Below, piece by piece: positions 1 to 8,718 of a DNA stretch of 64,000 bases. Position numbers and translations under genes: made by a program. Each line of letters starts with the position of its first letter. The first letter of the stretch is position 1. The notes below the pieces were generated by a model. That model saw only the letters and a program-made list of their open reading frames with translations. It did no database searches and was not told the DNA's origin. The stretch is from NCBI RefSeq assembly GCF_001238295.1, contig NZ_LGXZ01000001.1:310001-374000 (forward strand). The letters run 5' to 3'. Origin of the DNA: Ruegeria sp. 6PALISEP08. GTDB taxonomy: Bacteria; Pseudomonadota; Alphaproteobacteria; Rhodobacterales; Rhodobacteraceae.

Positions 1-1
1 T

Positions 2-211
2 GTTCTGGACGATCACCATATCATCGAAACCGGCAAGGTCTTTCCGGTCTGTGGCAACACATGGATGATGTTGCAGGATACACGGTTCGCGCGGCACTTT
101 GATTTTATCGGCGACTTCTCGACCCATTACGGCATCTTCGATGGCTGCGGCGGTGAAAGCCCGTTTGAGGCCGTGGGTGAGGCCGCATCTTCGGGCGGTG
201 GTTGCTGCTGA
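2..211 (+). CDS. Arsenite methyltransferase-like protein (ArsM/AS3MT type), C-terminal end only
   Basis: Partial: the open frame enters from the left edge and stops with TGA at 209-211, leaving about 69 residues. The visible part matches my recollection of the C-terminal region of the ArsM/AS3MT family: an acidic ETGK segment, a conserved RFAxxF (RFARHF), then a tail ending Gly-Gly-Gly-Cys-Cys, the sort of cysteine pair that follows the arsenic-binding domain. ArsM enzymes use S-adenosylmethionine to methylate arsenite in the cytoplasm. The catalytic domain lies outside the window, so this is a family-level inference from the tail alone. A different SAM methyltransferase with a Cys-rich tail cannot be excluded. 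Confidence 0.55.
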   Translation, partial: VLDDHHIIETGKVFPVCGNTWMMLQDTRFARHFDFIGDFSTHYGIFDGCGGESPFEAVGEAASSGGGCC

Positions 212-227
212 TCCCTTGCACCTGAGA

Positions 228-248
228 GGCGGGGTTGCTATCCCCGCC
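228..248. other. Perfect 7-bp stem-loop between the ArsM-like gene and the ABC ATPase
   Basis: GGCGGGG at 228-234 pairs with CCCCGCC at 242-248 around a 7-nt loop. No T-tract follows on either strand, so it is a poor intrinsic terminator. It sits 8 bp before the ABC ATPase ATG and could mask its ribosome binding site or mark an mRNA end. Confidence 0.4.
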
Positions 249-256
249 CAAGCCCG

Positions 257-1381
257 ATGGAATTGATCGGGAAAGGCAAATGGGGTCCATCGGTGACAGG
301 TAACGCATCTCCTCCGCGTTTGGAAATTCGCAACATTATCTGCCGGTTCGAAGGGCGGGTGGTCGTGGATGACGTGTCACTGACCGTGCAAGCGGGGAAG
401 GTGACCTGTTTGCTGGGGCCGTCAGGTTGCGGCAAGTCCACGACGCTGCGCATGATCGCCGGGGTCGAAATGCAGGACTCGGGTGAGATTTACGTCGATG
501 GCAAGCTGATCTGCGACACGGTGTTCCGGGTGCCGCCGGAACGGCGCGAGATCGGTCTGATGTTTCAGGATTTTGCGCTGTTCCCACATCTGAGCGTGGC
601 CAATAACGTGGCATTCGGTCTGAAAGGCACCAAGGACGAAAAGCGCGCCCGGGTTGAGGAATTGCTGCGCAAAGTAGACCTGATGCGCTTCATCGACGGG
701 TTTCCGCATCAGTTGTCGGGCGGTGAGCAGCAGCGTGTGGCATTGGCCCGCGCATTGGCGCCGCGCCCGCGGATCATGCTGATGGATGAACCGTTCTCGG
801 GCCTCGACAACCGTTTGCGAGACGGCATTCGGGACGAAACACTGGCCATCCTCAAGGAAGAGGATGCCGCCGTTTTGCTGGTCACGCACGAGCCGGAAGA
901 GGCGATGCGCATGGCTGACGAAATCGCCCTGATGCGACGCGGCAAGATCGTCCAGCAGGGCGCGCCCTATAACGTTTATACCCGCCCGGCAGACAAGGCG
1001 GCTGTAGCATTTTTTAGTGATGTCAACGTGTTGCGCGCGCAGGTGAATGGGGCGTTGGCGGATACGCCGTTTGGTCAATTCCTTGCGCCGGGTATTCCGG
1101 ATGGAACGGATGTCGAGATCGTTTTCCGCCCGCAGCACGTCAAGCTGGATTTCGACCGAAACGGCAAGGGACCTCTGCCCACGCCGACGGATGGTGTCGC
1201 GGCGCGCGGTGTCGTTGAACGCGCGCGCTTCCTTGGCAACGAAAGCCTGATAGAATTTCGCATGGACTATGACGGTTCGATCCTCAGGGCCACGGTTCCG
1301 AATGTCTTTGTGCCGGGTCCGGGCAGGGTCATGTGGCTGACTATCCGACGCGACCGGTGTTTCGTTTTCCCCGACACGTAA
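257..1381 (+). CDS. ABC transporter ATP-binding protein, FbpC/PotA-like
   Basis: ATPase subunit of an import-type ABC transporter, 374 residues. Walker [10 protein letters not shown] is at 54-62, a Q-loop FQDF near 103, the signature LSGGEQQ at 153-159 and Walker B IMLMDEPF at 173-180. A C-terminal extension of about 130 residues resembles the TOBE regulatory domain found in ferric iron, polyamine and sugar importers. The [11 protein letters not shown] stretch is typical of the FbpC/PotA/MalK group. No permease or binding-protein gene follows, so the substrate is unknown; partners could lie upstream of the window. The start is uncertain: no good ribosome binding site precedes the ATG at 257, and an in-frame GTG at 293 is an alternative. 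Confidence 0.85.
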   Translation: MELIGKGKWGPSVTGNASPPRLEIRNIICRFEGRVVVDDVSLTVQAGKVTCLLGPSGCGKSTTLRMIAGVEMQDSGEIYVDGKLICDTVFRVPPERREIGLMFQDFALFPHLSVANNVAFGLKGTKDEKRARVEELLRKVDLMRFIDGFPHQLSGGEQQRVALARALAPRPRIMLMDEPFSGLDNRLRDGIRDETLAILKEEDAAVLLVTHEPEEAMRMADEIALMRRGKIVQQGAPYNVYTRPADKAAVAFFSDVNVLRAQVNGALADTPFGQFLAPGIPDGTDVEIVFRPQHVKLDFDRNGKGPLPTPTDGVAARGVVERARFLGNESLIEFRMDYDGSILRATVPNVFVPGPGRVMWLTIRRDRCFVFPDT

Positions 1382-1499
1382 GTTCAACCGCTCGATTTCC
1401 CCGCAAGTGGTGCGCGAAAGCCTCAGATTGGGGGTCCACGTCGCTTGCCGCAACGCAGGTCGGGGTCTATCAAGGGCCAAACGCGGGGGTGAAACGGGC

Positions 1500-2282
1500 A
1501 TGCGTATTCTTCTGACCAATGATGACGGGATCAACGCTCCGGGCCTGATCACGCTGGAAGCGATTGCAGCCGAGCTGGCCGGACCGGATGGTGAGGTCTG
1601 GGTGGTTGCGCCTGCCTTCGAGCAGTCCGGCGTAGGGCATTGCATCAGTTACACCCATCCCACGATGATCGCCAAGCTGAGCGAGCGGCGCTATGCGGCC
1701 GAGGGGTCGCCTGCGGATTGTGTATTGGCAGGGTTGCATGATGTGATGGTGGATTGCCCGCCAGATCTGATTTTGTCCGGTGTGAATCGGGGGAACAATT
1801 CGGCTGAGAACACGCTTTATTCAGGCACCATTGGTGGCGCGATGGAAGCGGCGCTGCAGGGCGTACCCGCGATTGCATTGTCTCAGTATTTTGGCCCACG
1901 CAATCTGGGGCTGGATGATCCGTTTGAGGCCGCTGCGCGCTTTGGGGCCGATCTGGTGCGGCGCATTCTGGATGCCACCCCGGCAGAGCAGGGCGATTAC
2001 CGTCTGTTCTACAACGTGAATTTTCCACCTGTTCCGGCAGATGAGGTGTTGGGAACACGCGTGGCGGCGCAGGGCTTTCGACGCGACACGCATTTCTCGG
2101 TTGAGCCGCACAGCTCGCCCTCGGGGCGGCGGTTCTTGTGGATCAAGGGCGGCTATCAGCACAACCCGACGGCTCCGGGCACCGATGCGGCGGTCAATTT
2201 GGAAGGCTATATCTCGGTCACGCCGATGCGCGCTGACTTGACCGCGCACGATATGCTGGAGGCATTGAAGGCAGTCGAATGA
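1500..2282 (+). CDS. surE: 5'-nucleotidase SurE
   Basis: Survival protein SurE, a divalent-metal-dependent nucleoside 5'/3'-monophosphate phosphatase of the cytoplasm, 260 residues. The N-terminus [10 protein letters not shown] carries the metal-binding Asp8-Asp9 pair, followed by Ser43 in the APAFEQSG segment and Asn96 in SGVNRGNNS, which match the SurE metal site. The start is set at the ATG that begins this motif; the frame is open further upstream (to 1407) but those residues do not look like SurE. It overlaps pcm by four bases (ATGA) and so begins the classical surE-pcm-nlpD stationary-phase cluster. Confidence 0.95.
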   Translation: MRILLTNDDGINAPGLITLEAIAAELAGPDGEVWVVAPAFEQSGVGHCISYTHPTMIAKLSERRYAAEGSPADCVLAGLHDVMVDCPPDLILSGVNRGNNSAENTLYSGTIGGAMEAALQGVPAIALSQYFGPRNLGLDDPFEAAARFGADLVRRILDATPAEQGDYRLFYNVNFPPVPADEVLGTRVAAQGFRRDTHFSVEPHSSPSGRRFLWIKGGYQHNPTAPGTDAAVNLEGYISVTPMRADLTAHDMLEALKAVE

Positions 2283-2929
2283 GCGGACTGGATCCTGAAA
2301 CCGTAATGCAGTTCCTGTTTGCCCTGCGTAAACGGGGCGTGACCGATGCGCGCGTTCTGGCGGCGATGGAGCAGGTGGACCGGGGGCGGTTTGTCACCGG
2401 CCTTTTCGCAGACCGTGCTTACGAGGACATGCCGCTGCCGATTGCCTGCGGTCAGACAATTAGCCAGCCTTCGGTCGTCGGGTTGATGACACAGGCGCTG
2501 GATGTGCGGGCGCGGGACACCGTGCTCGAGATCGGAACCGGCTCGGGTTATCAGGCGGCGATCCTGTCGAAACTGGCACGTCGGGTCTATACCGTCGAAC
2601 GCCACCGGCGGTTGGTCAGCGAAACGGGCAAGCTATTTGCCGATCTGGGGCTGACCAATATCACCGCGATGTTGTCGGATGGATCTTATGGTCTTTCGGA
2701 ACAGGCACCCTTTGACCGGATCATTGTGACGGCTGCAGCCGAAGACCCTCCGGGCCCGCTCTTGGCGCAGCTTAAAATCGGGGGTATCATGGTTTTACCC
2801 GTGGGACAGTCGGATGCGGTGCAGCAGCTGATCAAAGTGACGCGCACCGAGACCGGTCTGGACTATGATGAATTGACGTCGGTTCGTTTTGTGCCTCTGC
2901 TTGAGGGGCTTGGCAGGGACGAAACCTAG
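2279..2929 (+). CDS. pcm: Protein-L-isoaspartate O-methyltransferase
   Basis: Repairs isoaspartyl residues in aged proteins by transferring a methyl group from S-adenosylmethionine; cytoplasmic, 216 residues, normal length. SAM motif [10 protein letters not shown] is at about 82-90 and the family-specific [10 protein letters not shown] substrate-binding segment is at 58-67. Its ATG overlaps the surE stop, implying translational coupling. An nlpD homologue follows 62 bp downstream, the same order as in Escherichia coli, though no rpoS follows here, as expected for an alphaproteobacterium. Confidence 0.95.
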   Translation: MSGLDPETVMQFLFALRKRGVTDARVLAAMEQVDRGRFVTGLFADRAYEDMPLPIACGQTISQPSVVGLMTQALDVRARDTVLEIGTGSGYQAAILSKLARRVYTVERHRRLVSETGKLFADLGLTNITAMLSDGSYGLSEQAPFDRIIVTAAAEDPPGPLLAQLKIGGIMVLPVGQSDAVQQLIKVTRTETGLDYDELTSVRFVPLLEGLGRDET

Positions 2930-2991
2930 CAGGCTTTGTGAGTTGGTCGCCGGAACCCCGGACAACAGGGGCGGGCTTTGAGGACAGAATT

Positions 2992-4170
2992 ATGAAAGCA
3001 GTATCCAAACCATCTATGCGCCGCTGCGCGACCGGACTGGTCGCTGTGGCCGTTCTGGCCGGGTGTGAGGGGCCTCTGGACTATGATCTGCGCGGGCAGG
3101 TCGGCGGGTTCTCGACCACTGACGCGGTGCAATCCGCCACCACATCACGGCCGACGCCGGACAGCCGGGGCGTAATCACTTATCCCAACTATCAGGTTGT
3201 CGTGGCCCGCCAGGGTGACACGGTGCGGGATGTGGCGGCACGGGTGGGTCTGCCGGAAGGTGAGTTGTCGCGCTTCAACGGGTTACAGACCACCGACACC
3301 CTGCGAGATGGCGAAGTGTTGGCCCTGCCGCGTTCGGTCGGTGCGGGCAGCGGGGTGGACATCGCCTCGGTTGCTGGAAACGCAATTGATCAGGCCCAGG
3401 ATACCAGCTCGGTCCAGACGACAACACTGGAACCTGTGCAACCCGCGCCAACGCCAACGCCGGCCCCTGTGGCCACGGGGCCGGAACCGGTCCGGCACAA
3501 GGTCAAGCGGGGCGAGACGGCATATACCATCTCGCGGCTCTATCAGGTGCCGATCGACGCGCTTGCCGAATGGAATGGGCTGGGCCCCGACTTCACCGTG
3601 CGCGAAGGTCAGTTTCTGCTGATCCCGGTCAAGAACCAAACTGCACCACGACAAAACGCTGCTGCTGCGGCGCCGGTAGTGGCTACGGAAGTGACCGAGC
3701 CGGGGCAGGGGTCGCCGACCCCGACCCCTCCGAGTGCTACGCAACCGCTGCCCGAGGAAAGCGTCGCGCCTCTGGCAGAGGCTCCGGATGTAACAGCCGA
3801 GGCCCCGACCAACTCTCGGTCTTCAGCCCTGTCTTTGCCGGTGAGCGGTACAATCATTCGTGGCTATAACAAGGGCAAGAATGAAGGTATCGACATTGCC
3901 GCAGCACCCGGCACGGCCGTCACAGCAGCCGAGGCAGGCACCGTTGCGGCGATTACGGCTGATGCGGATCAGGTGCCGATCATCGTCGTCAAACACAAGA
4001 ACGATCTGCTGACGGTCTATGCCAATGTCGATGATATCGTGGTCAAGAAAGGCGACCGGGTGCGTCGTGGGCAAAAGCTGGCGCAATTGCGGGGTGGCGA
4101 CAACGCCTATGTGCATTTTGAAGTGCGCAAAGGGTTCGAGTCGGTCGATCCCGAACCTTACCTGAAGTGA
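2992..4170 (+). CDS. nlpD: NlpD-like lipoprotein: two LysM domains and a degenerate LytM/M23 domain
   Basis: Probable activator of peptidoglycan amidases at division, 392 residues from the ATG at 2992. A signal peptide ends at the lipobox LAGC (Cys25), so it should be lipid-anchored. LysM domains lie at about 67-113 and 168-213, then a Pro/Thr/Ala-rich linker, then an M23 fold at 285-380. In active M23 enzymes the first zinc ligand is His; here the corresponding segment reads NEGIDIA with Asn298. The next catalytic His is replaced by Asn345 (VYANVDD). Only the final His375 (VHFEVR) remains. E. coli NlpD shows the same kind of loss, so this is expected to be a non-hydrolytic regulator. An in-frame upstream start at 2938 is less likely because it would displace the signal peptide. 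Confidence 0.9.
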   Translation: MKAVSKPSMRRCATGLVAVAVLAGCEGPLDYDLRGQVGGFSTTDAVQSATTSRPTPDSRGVITYPNYQVVVARQGDTVRDVAARVGLPEGELSRFNGLQTTDTLRDGEVLALPRSVGAGSGVDIASVAGNAIDQAQDTSSVQTTTLEPVQPAPTPTPAPVATGPEPVRHKVKRGETAYTISRLYQVPIDALAEWNGLGPDFTVREGQFLLIPVKNQTAPRQNAAAAAPVVATEVTEPGQGSPTPTPPSATQPLPEESVAPLAEAPDVTAEAPTNSRSSALSLPVSGTIIRGYNKGKNEGIDIAAAPGTAVTAAEAGTVAAITADADQVPIIVVKHKNDLLTVYANVDDIVVKKGDRVRRGQKLAQLRGGDNAYVHFEVRKGFESVDPEPYLK

Positions 4171-4176
4171 GGGTGA

Positions 4177-4228
4177 ATGGCCCGTTCCGGGCCATGCCTT
4201 CGGCGGGAGTATTTCTGAAAAGATGAAG
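4177..4228 (+). repeat. Interspersed hairpin-tail element, copy A
   Basis: Perfect 7-bp hairpin ATGGCCC (4177-4183) / GGGCCAT (4189-4195), then a tail at 4196-4228 that reads GCC, a CGGCGGGAG block, TATTT and a terminal AAAAGATGAAG. The same architecture recurs four more times in the window with different stem sequences. This copy lies between the converging 3' ends of nlpD and the WYL regulator gene. Confidence 0.8.
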
Positions 4229-4232
4229 AAGG

Positions 4233-4904
4233 TCAGGCGTTTGGGTTGTAGTCGCTCAGGCGTTTGCCGGGTTCATCTGCAAAGAGTTCCGGTAGCGGCG
4301 TCACGGATTCGATCAGGTCGATTCGGAAGACGCGGAAACCCTGGCGCAACTCGCACCATGCCGTAAGGGTCCAGACGCGGCCCCAATATTCCATGTGAAG
4401 CGGGCGGATGGAACGGTCGGTCAGAACCCCGTCTATCCGTCGATATGACAAGCGGAGTTTCTGGCGGGATTTGATGGCAGCGCGGATCGGGGCCATATGT
4501 GCCAGCCCGCGGGCGGCATCGGCAAAGGGGTAGACCGCGAATTTCCATGCGTCGGCCTCCGCTACCACTTGCGTGGGCAGGACAGTGTCGATCTTGTCGG
4601 CCAGAGAATTGGCGGCGGCTTTCAGGTCCGGGTCGGCAGCCTCGGCCACGATGGCCATGCCAAGGTTCAGCGCTTCAAGCTCGGCTGTGGTCAGGTTCAG
4701 TGGGGGCAGCGTGATCTGCTCGCGCACCATGTAACCTACGCCGCGTTCACCCTCGACCGGAAAACCCGAAGCCACCAGCGTATCCATGTCGCGATAGATG
4801 GTACGGACCGACACCTCGAGCCGGTCCGCAATGTCCTGCGCGCGGTGCAGTTTGCCGTCGCGCAGGATCTGAATAATATCAAACAGGCGATCCGTGCGGC
4901 GCAT
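4233..4904 (-). CDS. YafY-type transcriptional regulator with HTH and WYL domains
   Basis: 223 residues. An N-terminal winged helix-turn-helix (about 1-60: RTDRLFDIIQILRDG, then SVRTIYRDMDTL) is followed by a WYL-type sensor region whose core is seen around EYWGRVWTLTAWCELR. WYL proteins bind ligands, often nucleotides or nucleic acid, and act as repressors or activators. It is the second gene of a two-gene minus-strand operon, 21 bp after a small monooxygenase-like gene. The promoter of that operon is overlapped by a perfect inverted repeat (5278-5303), which suggests autoregulation. The ligand is unknown. Confidence 0.85.
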   Translation of the reverse strand: MRRTDRLFDIIQILRDGKLHRAQDIADRLEVSVRTIYRDMDTLVASGFPVEGERGVGYMVREQITLPPLNLTTAELEALNLGMAIVAEAADPDLKAAANSLADKIDTVLPTQVVAEADAWKFAVYPFADAARGLAHMAPIRAAIKSRQKLRLSYRRIDGVLTDRSIRPLHMEYWGRVWTLTAWCELRQGFRVFRIDLIESVTPLPELFADEPGKRLSDYNPNA

Positions 4905-4925
4905 GTCACGCCGTCCAGACTGCGC

Positions 4926-5231
4926 CTAGGCAGTCATGTTCCATAGCACGTTCTCGTGGCGCATCTGGACGCTTTCAGGGTCAATGGCAGCCATCATGCC
5001 CGCAGCAAAGTCCTGTTTCGGAAATTGCGCTGCGGCGTCCTGAGCGGCCTTCATATCTGTCCAGACGACATAGTCGGTCCAGCGACCGTCTTCGCCCTGG
5101 CTGAGCTGGCGGTGGGCAAAGCCCGGCGCGCTGCGCACAAAGGCTTCAGAGGTTTGGCTGAGTTTCACGAACTCTTCCGGCGTGGTGCCATTGGCGAGAG
5201 TGAAGGTGACGATTTCAGCAACATGGGTCAT
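4926..5231 (-). CDS. Small ABM/Dabb-like ferredoxin-fold protein
   Basis: 101 residues, no signal peptide. Its size and pattern (EIVTFTLANG, FVRSAPGFAHRQL, DYVVWTDMKAAQ) fit the dimeric alpha/beta barrel superfamily that includes antibiotic biosynthesis monooxygenases. No catalytic residues can be assigned with confidence. It is the first gene of an operon with the WYL regulator (21-bp gap) and starts 47 bp downstream of the operator-like dyad, so it is probably the regulated effector. The reaction is unknown. Confidence 0.65.
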   Translation of the reverse strand: MTHVAEIVTFTLANGTTPEEFVKLSQTSEAFVRSAPGFAHRQLSQGEDGRWTDYVVWTDMKAAQDAAAQFPKQDFAAGMMAAIDPESVQMRHENVLWNMTA

Positions 5232-5270
5232 GTGGTTCTCCGTTGACCAGGTTTCGATATCGCCTCATTA

Positions 5271-5303
5271 ATCATACCCAACTGACATAAACCTGTCAGT
5301 TGG
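5271..5303 (-). promoter_or_regulatory. Sigma-70-like promoter overlapped by a perfect inverted repeat (operator candidate)
   Basis: Read on the minus strand, -35 CTGACA (5294-5299) is separated by exactly 17 bp from -10 TATGAT (5271-5276), each one mismatch from consensus. A perfect dyad, CCAACTGACA (5278-5287) and TGTCAGTTGG (5294-5303) with a 6-bp spacer, covers the -35 box and most of the spacer. A repressor bound there would block RNA polymerase. The natural candidate is the WYL regulator encoded in the same operon. Confidence 0.65.
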
Positions 5304-5453
5304 AAAATGCGACCCCTTAGATTCTGCCGGATGACATCAAATTTTACCCTCAATCTGCGCCTGATCCCTTTTGAGACAAAGCATCCGGGCGTAAACACGG
5401 ACCCAGTTCATATTCCCGGCGCGCAACCGCGTCGATGAAAAAGGAGAAGAGAC

Positions 5454-5669
5454 ATGCTCAACAATATCGGCCTTCCCGGTCTTCTGCTGATCGCCGTTGT
5501 GGTACTGGTTCTGTTTGGCCGTGGTAAGATCAGTTCGCTGATGGGTGAAGTTGGAAAAGGCATCACGTCGTTCAAGAAAGGCGTCAAGGAAGGCGCGGAC
5601 GAGTTGGATCAGGACGCTGCCGAAGTGGCCAAAGACGTCACACCCGAGACCGAGAAAGACAAGGTGTAA
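5454..5669 (+). CDS. tatA: Twin-arginine translocase subunit TatA
   Basis: Pore-forming component of the Sec-independent Tat pathway that exports folded proteins, 71 residues. A single N-terminal membrane helix (about 6-19, [16 protein letters not shown]) ends at the conserved Phe-Gly hinge and is followed by an amphipathic helix and an acidic tail. An AAGGAGAAGAG-type ribosome binding site precedes the ATG. First gene of tatABC; six bases separate it from tatB. Confidence 0.95.
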   Translation: MLNNIGLPGLLLIAVVVLVLFGRGKISSLMGEVGKGITSFKKGVKEGADELDQDAAEVAKDVTPETEKDKV

Positions 5670-5675
5670 GCTCAG

Positions 5676-6134
5676 ATGTTTGATCTTGGCTGGACCGAAC
5701 TTCTGGTCATTGGCATTGTTGCCCTGATCGTTGTGGGGCCAAAGGACCTGCCGGTGATGTTCCGCAATGTCGGGCGCTTCGTCGGCAAGGCGCGCGGAAT
5801 GGCGCGTGAGTTCAGTAGTGCCATGAACGAGGCCGCCGATCAGGCCGGGGTGAATGAGATCAAGCAAGGTCTCAACGCCGCCGCGAATCCTGTGGGTTCG
5901 GCTATGGACGGCGTAAAACAAGCCGCGCAGGAAATGGCGAAAAGCATCGATCCGACCAAGTTCGATCCGGACAGCGAAACCGGTAAGCTGGCGACAGAGC
6001 GCGCCGAGCAGGCCAAGAAGATTCAGGCCACCACTGCCCGCGCCGCTGCCGAGCGTAAGGCCAAAGAAGCTGCAGATGCGCTGGTCAAAGCTGAAGAAGC
6101 TGAAGCGGCGCTGAACACTGAAAGCAAGACATGA
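5676..6134 (+). CDS. tatB: Sec-independent protein translocase TatB
   Basis: Substrate-receptor component of the Tat translocase, 152 residues. The N-terminus [21 protein letters not shown] gives the membrane helix with the characteristic Glu at residue 8, followed by GPKDLP and an amphipathic helix. The long Ala/Lys/Glu-rich C-terminal half (about 85-150) is likely to form a charged helix. It overlaps tatC by four bases. Confidence 0.95.
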   Translation: MFDLGWTELLVIGIVALIVVGPKDLPVMFRNVGRFVGKARGMAREFSSAMNEAADQAGVNEIKQGLNAAANPVGSAMDGVKQAAQEMAKSIDPTKFDPDSETGKLATERAEQAKKIQATTARAAAERKAKEAADALVKAEEAEAALNTESKT

Positions 6135-7012
6135 CTAAAACCGACGAGATCGAAGATACCTCGGCCCCATTGATCGAACATCTGGCCGAGCTGCGCACGC
6201 GGTTGATTCACTGTGTCGCGGCCTTTCTGGTCGGTATGATCATCTGCTTTACTGTGGCCACGCCGCTTTTCAACTTTCTGACCAACCCTCTGTGTGAGGT
6301 TCTGACCGAACGCGGGCAGGATTGCGGGCTGATCTTCATCTCGCCGCAGGAAGGGTTCTTTGTGGCCATCAAGGTCTCGCTGCTGGGCGGGTTCATTCTG
6401 GCGTTTCCATATATCGGAATGCAGATGTGGCGCTTCGTGGCACCGGGCCTCTACAAGACGGAAAAGAACGCGTTTCTGCCCTTCATGCTGGCCTCGCCGT
6501 TCATGTTCCTTTTGGGCGCAAGCTTTGCCTTTTATGTTGTCACGCCGCTGGCCTATGATTTCTTTCTGGGATTCCAGCAGTTCGGCGCGGAAGGTGAAGC
6601 CGTGGCAGATGGTTCAACTACTGCACCATTGAGCGTGGTGTTCCAGGGTTCGGCGCAGGAATATCTGAACCTGACAATCAAGTTTATCGTGGCCTTTGGA
6701 CTTTGCTTCCAGTTGCCGGTTCTTTTGACCCTCATGGGCAAGGCTGGGCTGGTCAGCGCCGAGGGGCTGGGTGCCGTGCGCAAATATGCGGTTATTGGCA
6801 TTTTGGTTCTGGCGGCCGTTGTGACGCCTCCTGACGTGATCACTCAGATCATTCTCTTTATTGTGGTCTATGGCCTCTACGAGATTTCGATCTTCCTGGT
6901 GGCCCGGGTTGAACGGAAGCGGGAAGAGCAATTGCGTGCCGACGGCTACTACGACGATGAAGAGGCAGAGGCGGATGAAGACCTGATGCAGGAATTCGAA
7001 GACAAGAAGTAA
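6131..7012 (+). CDS. tatC: Sec-independent protein translocase TatC
   Basis: Polytopic receptor for twin-arginine signal peptides, 293 residues with six predicted membrane segments. The family N-terminus [14 protein letters not shown], with its conserved Glu and Arg residues, is present, as is the periplasmic [15 protein letters not shown] segment. The C-terminal tail is strongly acidic ([12 protein letters not shown]). An intrinsic terminator follows at 7032, closing the tatABC operon. The SYLF lipoprotein at 40831 carries an RR signal and is a likely client. Confidence 0.95.
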   Translation: MTKTDEIEDTSAPLIEHLAELRTRLIHCVAAFLVGMIICFTVATPLFNFLTNPLCEVLTERGQDCGLIFISPQEGFFVAIKVSLLGGFILAFPYIGMQMWRFVAPGLYKTEKNAFLPFMLASPFMFLLGASFAFYVVTPLAYDFFLGFQQFGAEGEAVADGSTTAPLSVVFQGSAQEYLNLTIKFIVAFGLCFQLPVLLTLMGKAGLVSAEGLGAVRKYAVIGILVLAAVVTPPDVITQIILFIVVYGLYEISIFLVARVERKREEQLRADGYYDDEEAEADEDLMQEFEDKK

Positions 7013-7031
7013 TCTGCTAAGAAAACAACAC

Positions 7032-7060
7032 AGGCGCGCCTCATCGGGGTGCGCCTTTTT
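7032..7060 (+). terminator. Intrinsic terminator of tatABC
   Basis: AGGCGC at 7032-7037 pairs with GCGCCT at 7051-7056 and is followed directly by a run of five T. It lies 20 bp after the tatC stop codon and before the separate DUF815 gene. Confidence 0.85.
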
Positions 7061-7128
7061 CGTTTGTGGGCCTTGTTGCGCCAATCAGAACATGCTTTGA
7101 ACCCATCCAAATTTGACCGGAGGATCCG

Positions 7129-7971
7129 ATGGACGAACAAGCCCTGAACCGCATTGCCGCTGCATTGGAACGCATGGCACCGGCGCCTCTGGCCACACCG
7201 GATTTCAACGCAGCCCCGGCTTTTGTCTGGCATGTGGAACCGGAACGGTTGGAACCGGTTGAGCAGGTTAATCGCGTCGATCTGGATCTGTTGGTTGGAA
7301 TAAACCGGTCGCGGGACACATTGCTCGACAACACCCGCCGGTTCGCGTCCGGTTACAAGGCGAACAACGCGTTGTTGTGGGGTGCACGGGGAATGGGCAA
7401 GTCCAGCCTTGTAAAGGCGGTCCACGGCACACTAAGCGCGGATCATCCTGACCTGAAACTTGTGGAGCTACAGCGCGAGGACATGGCCTCGGTCGCCCGC
7501 TTGCTGAACCACCTGCGCTCTGCACCGTACAGATTCATCCTGTTCTGCGATGACCTGTCGTTCAGCCACGATGATCAGCATTACAAATCGCTCAAGGCCG
7601 TTCTGGATGGTGGTATCGAAGGACGCCCCGAAAACGTTGTTTTTTACGCCACTTCGAACCGTCGTCACCTGATGCCGCGGGACATGATCGAAAACGAACG
7701 GTCCAGCGCCATCAACCCTTCGGAAGCAGTTGAGGAAAAAGTCTCACTATCTGACCGCTTCGGTCTGTGGCTGGGTTTCCACCCTTGCGATCAAGACGAA
7801 TATCTTGCCATGATCGACCGCTATTGCGCGGCTTATGGTGTCTCAGTTGATACAGATACTCTGCGCGCCGAGGCGATCGAATGGCAGGCCACGCGCGGTT
7901 CGCGCTCGGGCCGTGTCGCCTGGCAGTTCTTTGTCGATCTGGCTGGCCGCAACGGCGTTCATATCGCCTGA
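7129..7971 (+). CDS. DUF815 family ATP-binding protein
   Basis: AAA-like P-loop protein, 280 residues. Walker A GARGMGKSS is at 85-93 and Walker B-like FILFCDD at 136-142. A sensor-1-like YATSNRRHLMP and a later SLSDRFGLWL segment match the DUF815 family, whose cellular role is not established. A GGAGGATCC ribosome binding site precedes the ATG. It stands alone between the tat terminator and an interspersed repeat at its 3' end. Confidence 0.85.
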   Translation: MDEQALNRIAAALERMAPAPLATPDFNAAPAFVWHVEPERLEPVEQVNRVDLDLLVGINRSRDTLLDNTRRFASGYKANNALLWGARGMGKSSLVKAVHGTLSADHPDLKLVELQREDMASVARLLNHLRSAPYRFILFCDDLSFSHDDQHYKSLKAVLDGGIEGRPENVVFYATSNRRHLMPRDMIENERSSAINPSEAVEEKVSLSDRFGLWLGFHPCDQDEYLAMIDRYCAAYGVSVDTDTLRAEAIEWQATRGSRSGRVAWQFFVDLAGRNGVHIA

Positions 7972-7977
7972 CCCCAG

Positions 7978-8028
7978 CTTCATCTGGCTAAAAATACCTC
8001 CGCCGGGGGCATGGCCCGTCAGGGCCAT
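7978..8028 (-). repeat. Interspersed hairpin-tail element, copy B
   Basis: On the minus strand: hairpin ATGGCCC/GGGCCAT (8022-8028 with 8011-8017, 4-nt loop), then a tail (8010-7978) with CCCCCGGCGGAGG, TATTTTT and a final CCAGATGAAG. The stem matches copy A, the loop differs. It occupies the gap between the convergent DUF815 and SDR genes and ends four bases before the SDR stop codon. Confidence 0.8.
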
Positions 8029-8031
8029 TTT

Positions 8032-8676
8032 CTAAAGTAACGCCAGAATCCGCGCTGCTTCATCTGCGGTGCTGTTCAGCGCATCCCGATCCTCTCCGGG
8101 ATGGAAACGTGCGCGTACGGCAGTAGGCATCGGTGCAGGCTCGACAATCGAAACGCGCGGACCGGTGCGCTCGGTCTCGGCGGCCCAGCTACGGGCCAGA
8201 GCGATCTGCGCGGCCTTGGTGGCCCCATAGATGCCATAGAACTTCTCGCCAGCTTTCGGGTCGTCAAAGAACACCGCGTGACCATTTTCGCCCAGAAGGG
8301 GCGTCACATAGGGAATCAGAACCGAGGTTGCATTGGCGTTGGTATTGACGGCCTTTGACCACTCTTTCGGATCGATGAAATGTGTAGGCGTCAGCGCAGA
8401 CGTGTGAATGGCCGTGTGCAGCCACAAGTCTACCTTACCCCATCGGTCGTGAATACCACGGCACAGGGTCGCCATGGCATTGGGATCGGTGATGTCCATA
8501 GGGGCCAGAGTGGCCGAGCCGCCCTTGGTCTTGATCCGGTCGTCCAGCTCTTCCAGCCCGCCGGTGGTGCGGGCGACGGCGACGATGTGATATTCGGGTG
8601 CCAGGGCTTCGGCAAGGGCAGCGCCCAACCCGCGAGAGGCCCCGGTGACAAGGGCAATTTTGGTCTGATCGGTCAT
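8032..8676 (-). CDS. Short-chain dehydrogenase/reductase
   Basis: NAD(P)-dependent oxidoreductase with a Rossmann fold, 214 residues. The coenzyme motif TGASRGLG is at 11-18 and the catalytic Tyr-x-x-x-Lys is present as YGATK. The substrate cannot be told from sequence. It is the last gene of a minus-strand run after purF and a small PilP-like gene. The slightly short length matches many stand-alone SDRs. Confidence 0.85.
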   Translation of the reverse strand: MTDQTKIALVTGASRGLGAALAEALAPEYHIVAVARTTGGLEELDDRIKTKGGSATLAPMDITDPNAMATLCRGIHDRWGKVDLWLHTAIHTSALTPTHFIDPKEWSKAVNTNANATSVLIPYVTPLLGENGHAVFFDDPKAGEKFYGIYGATKAAQIALARSWAAETERTGPRVSIVEPAPMPTAVRARFHPGEDRDALNSTADEAARILALL

Positions 8677-8718
8677 GGCTGCGGTTTGAACCCCCGCGCG
8701 CGGGGCGTCAAGACGCGA

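Noticed and set aside
422-1645. 407-residue minus-strand frame over the ABC ATPase and surE
   Set aside because: It lies antisense to two clear genes, is rich in Arg, Pro and Ser and shows no family motif, as expected for a shadow frame in GC-rich DNA.
5337-5921. 194-residue minus-strand frame over tatA and tatB
   Set aside because: Shadow of tatA and tatB, which are certain; no domain is seen.
8693-8706. Palindrome CCCCGCGCGCGGGG between the SDR and the PilP-like gene
   Set aside because: No loop of useful size and no T-tract on either strand; likely an effect of base composition.
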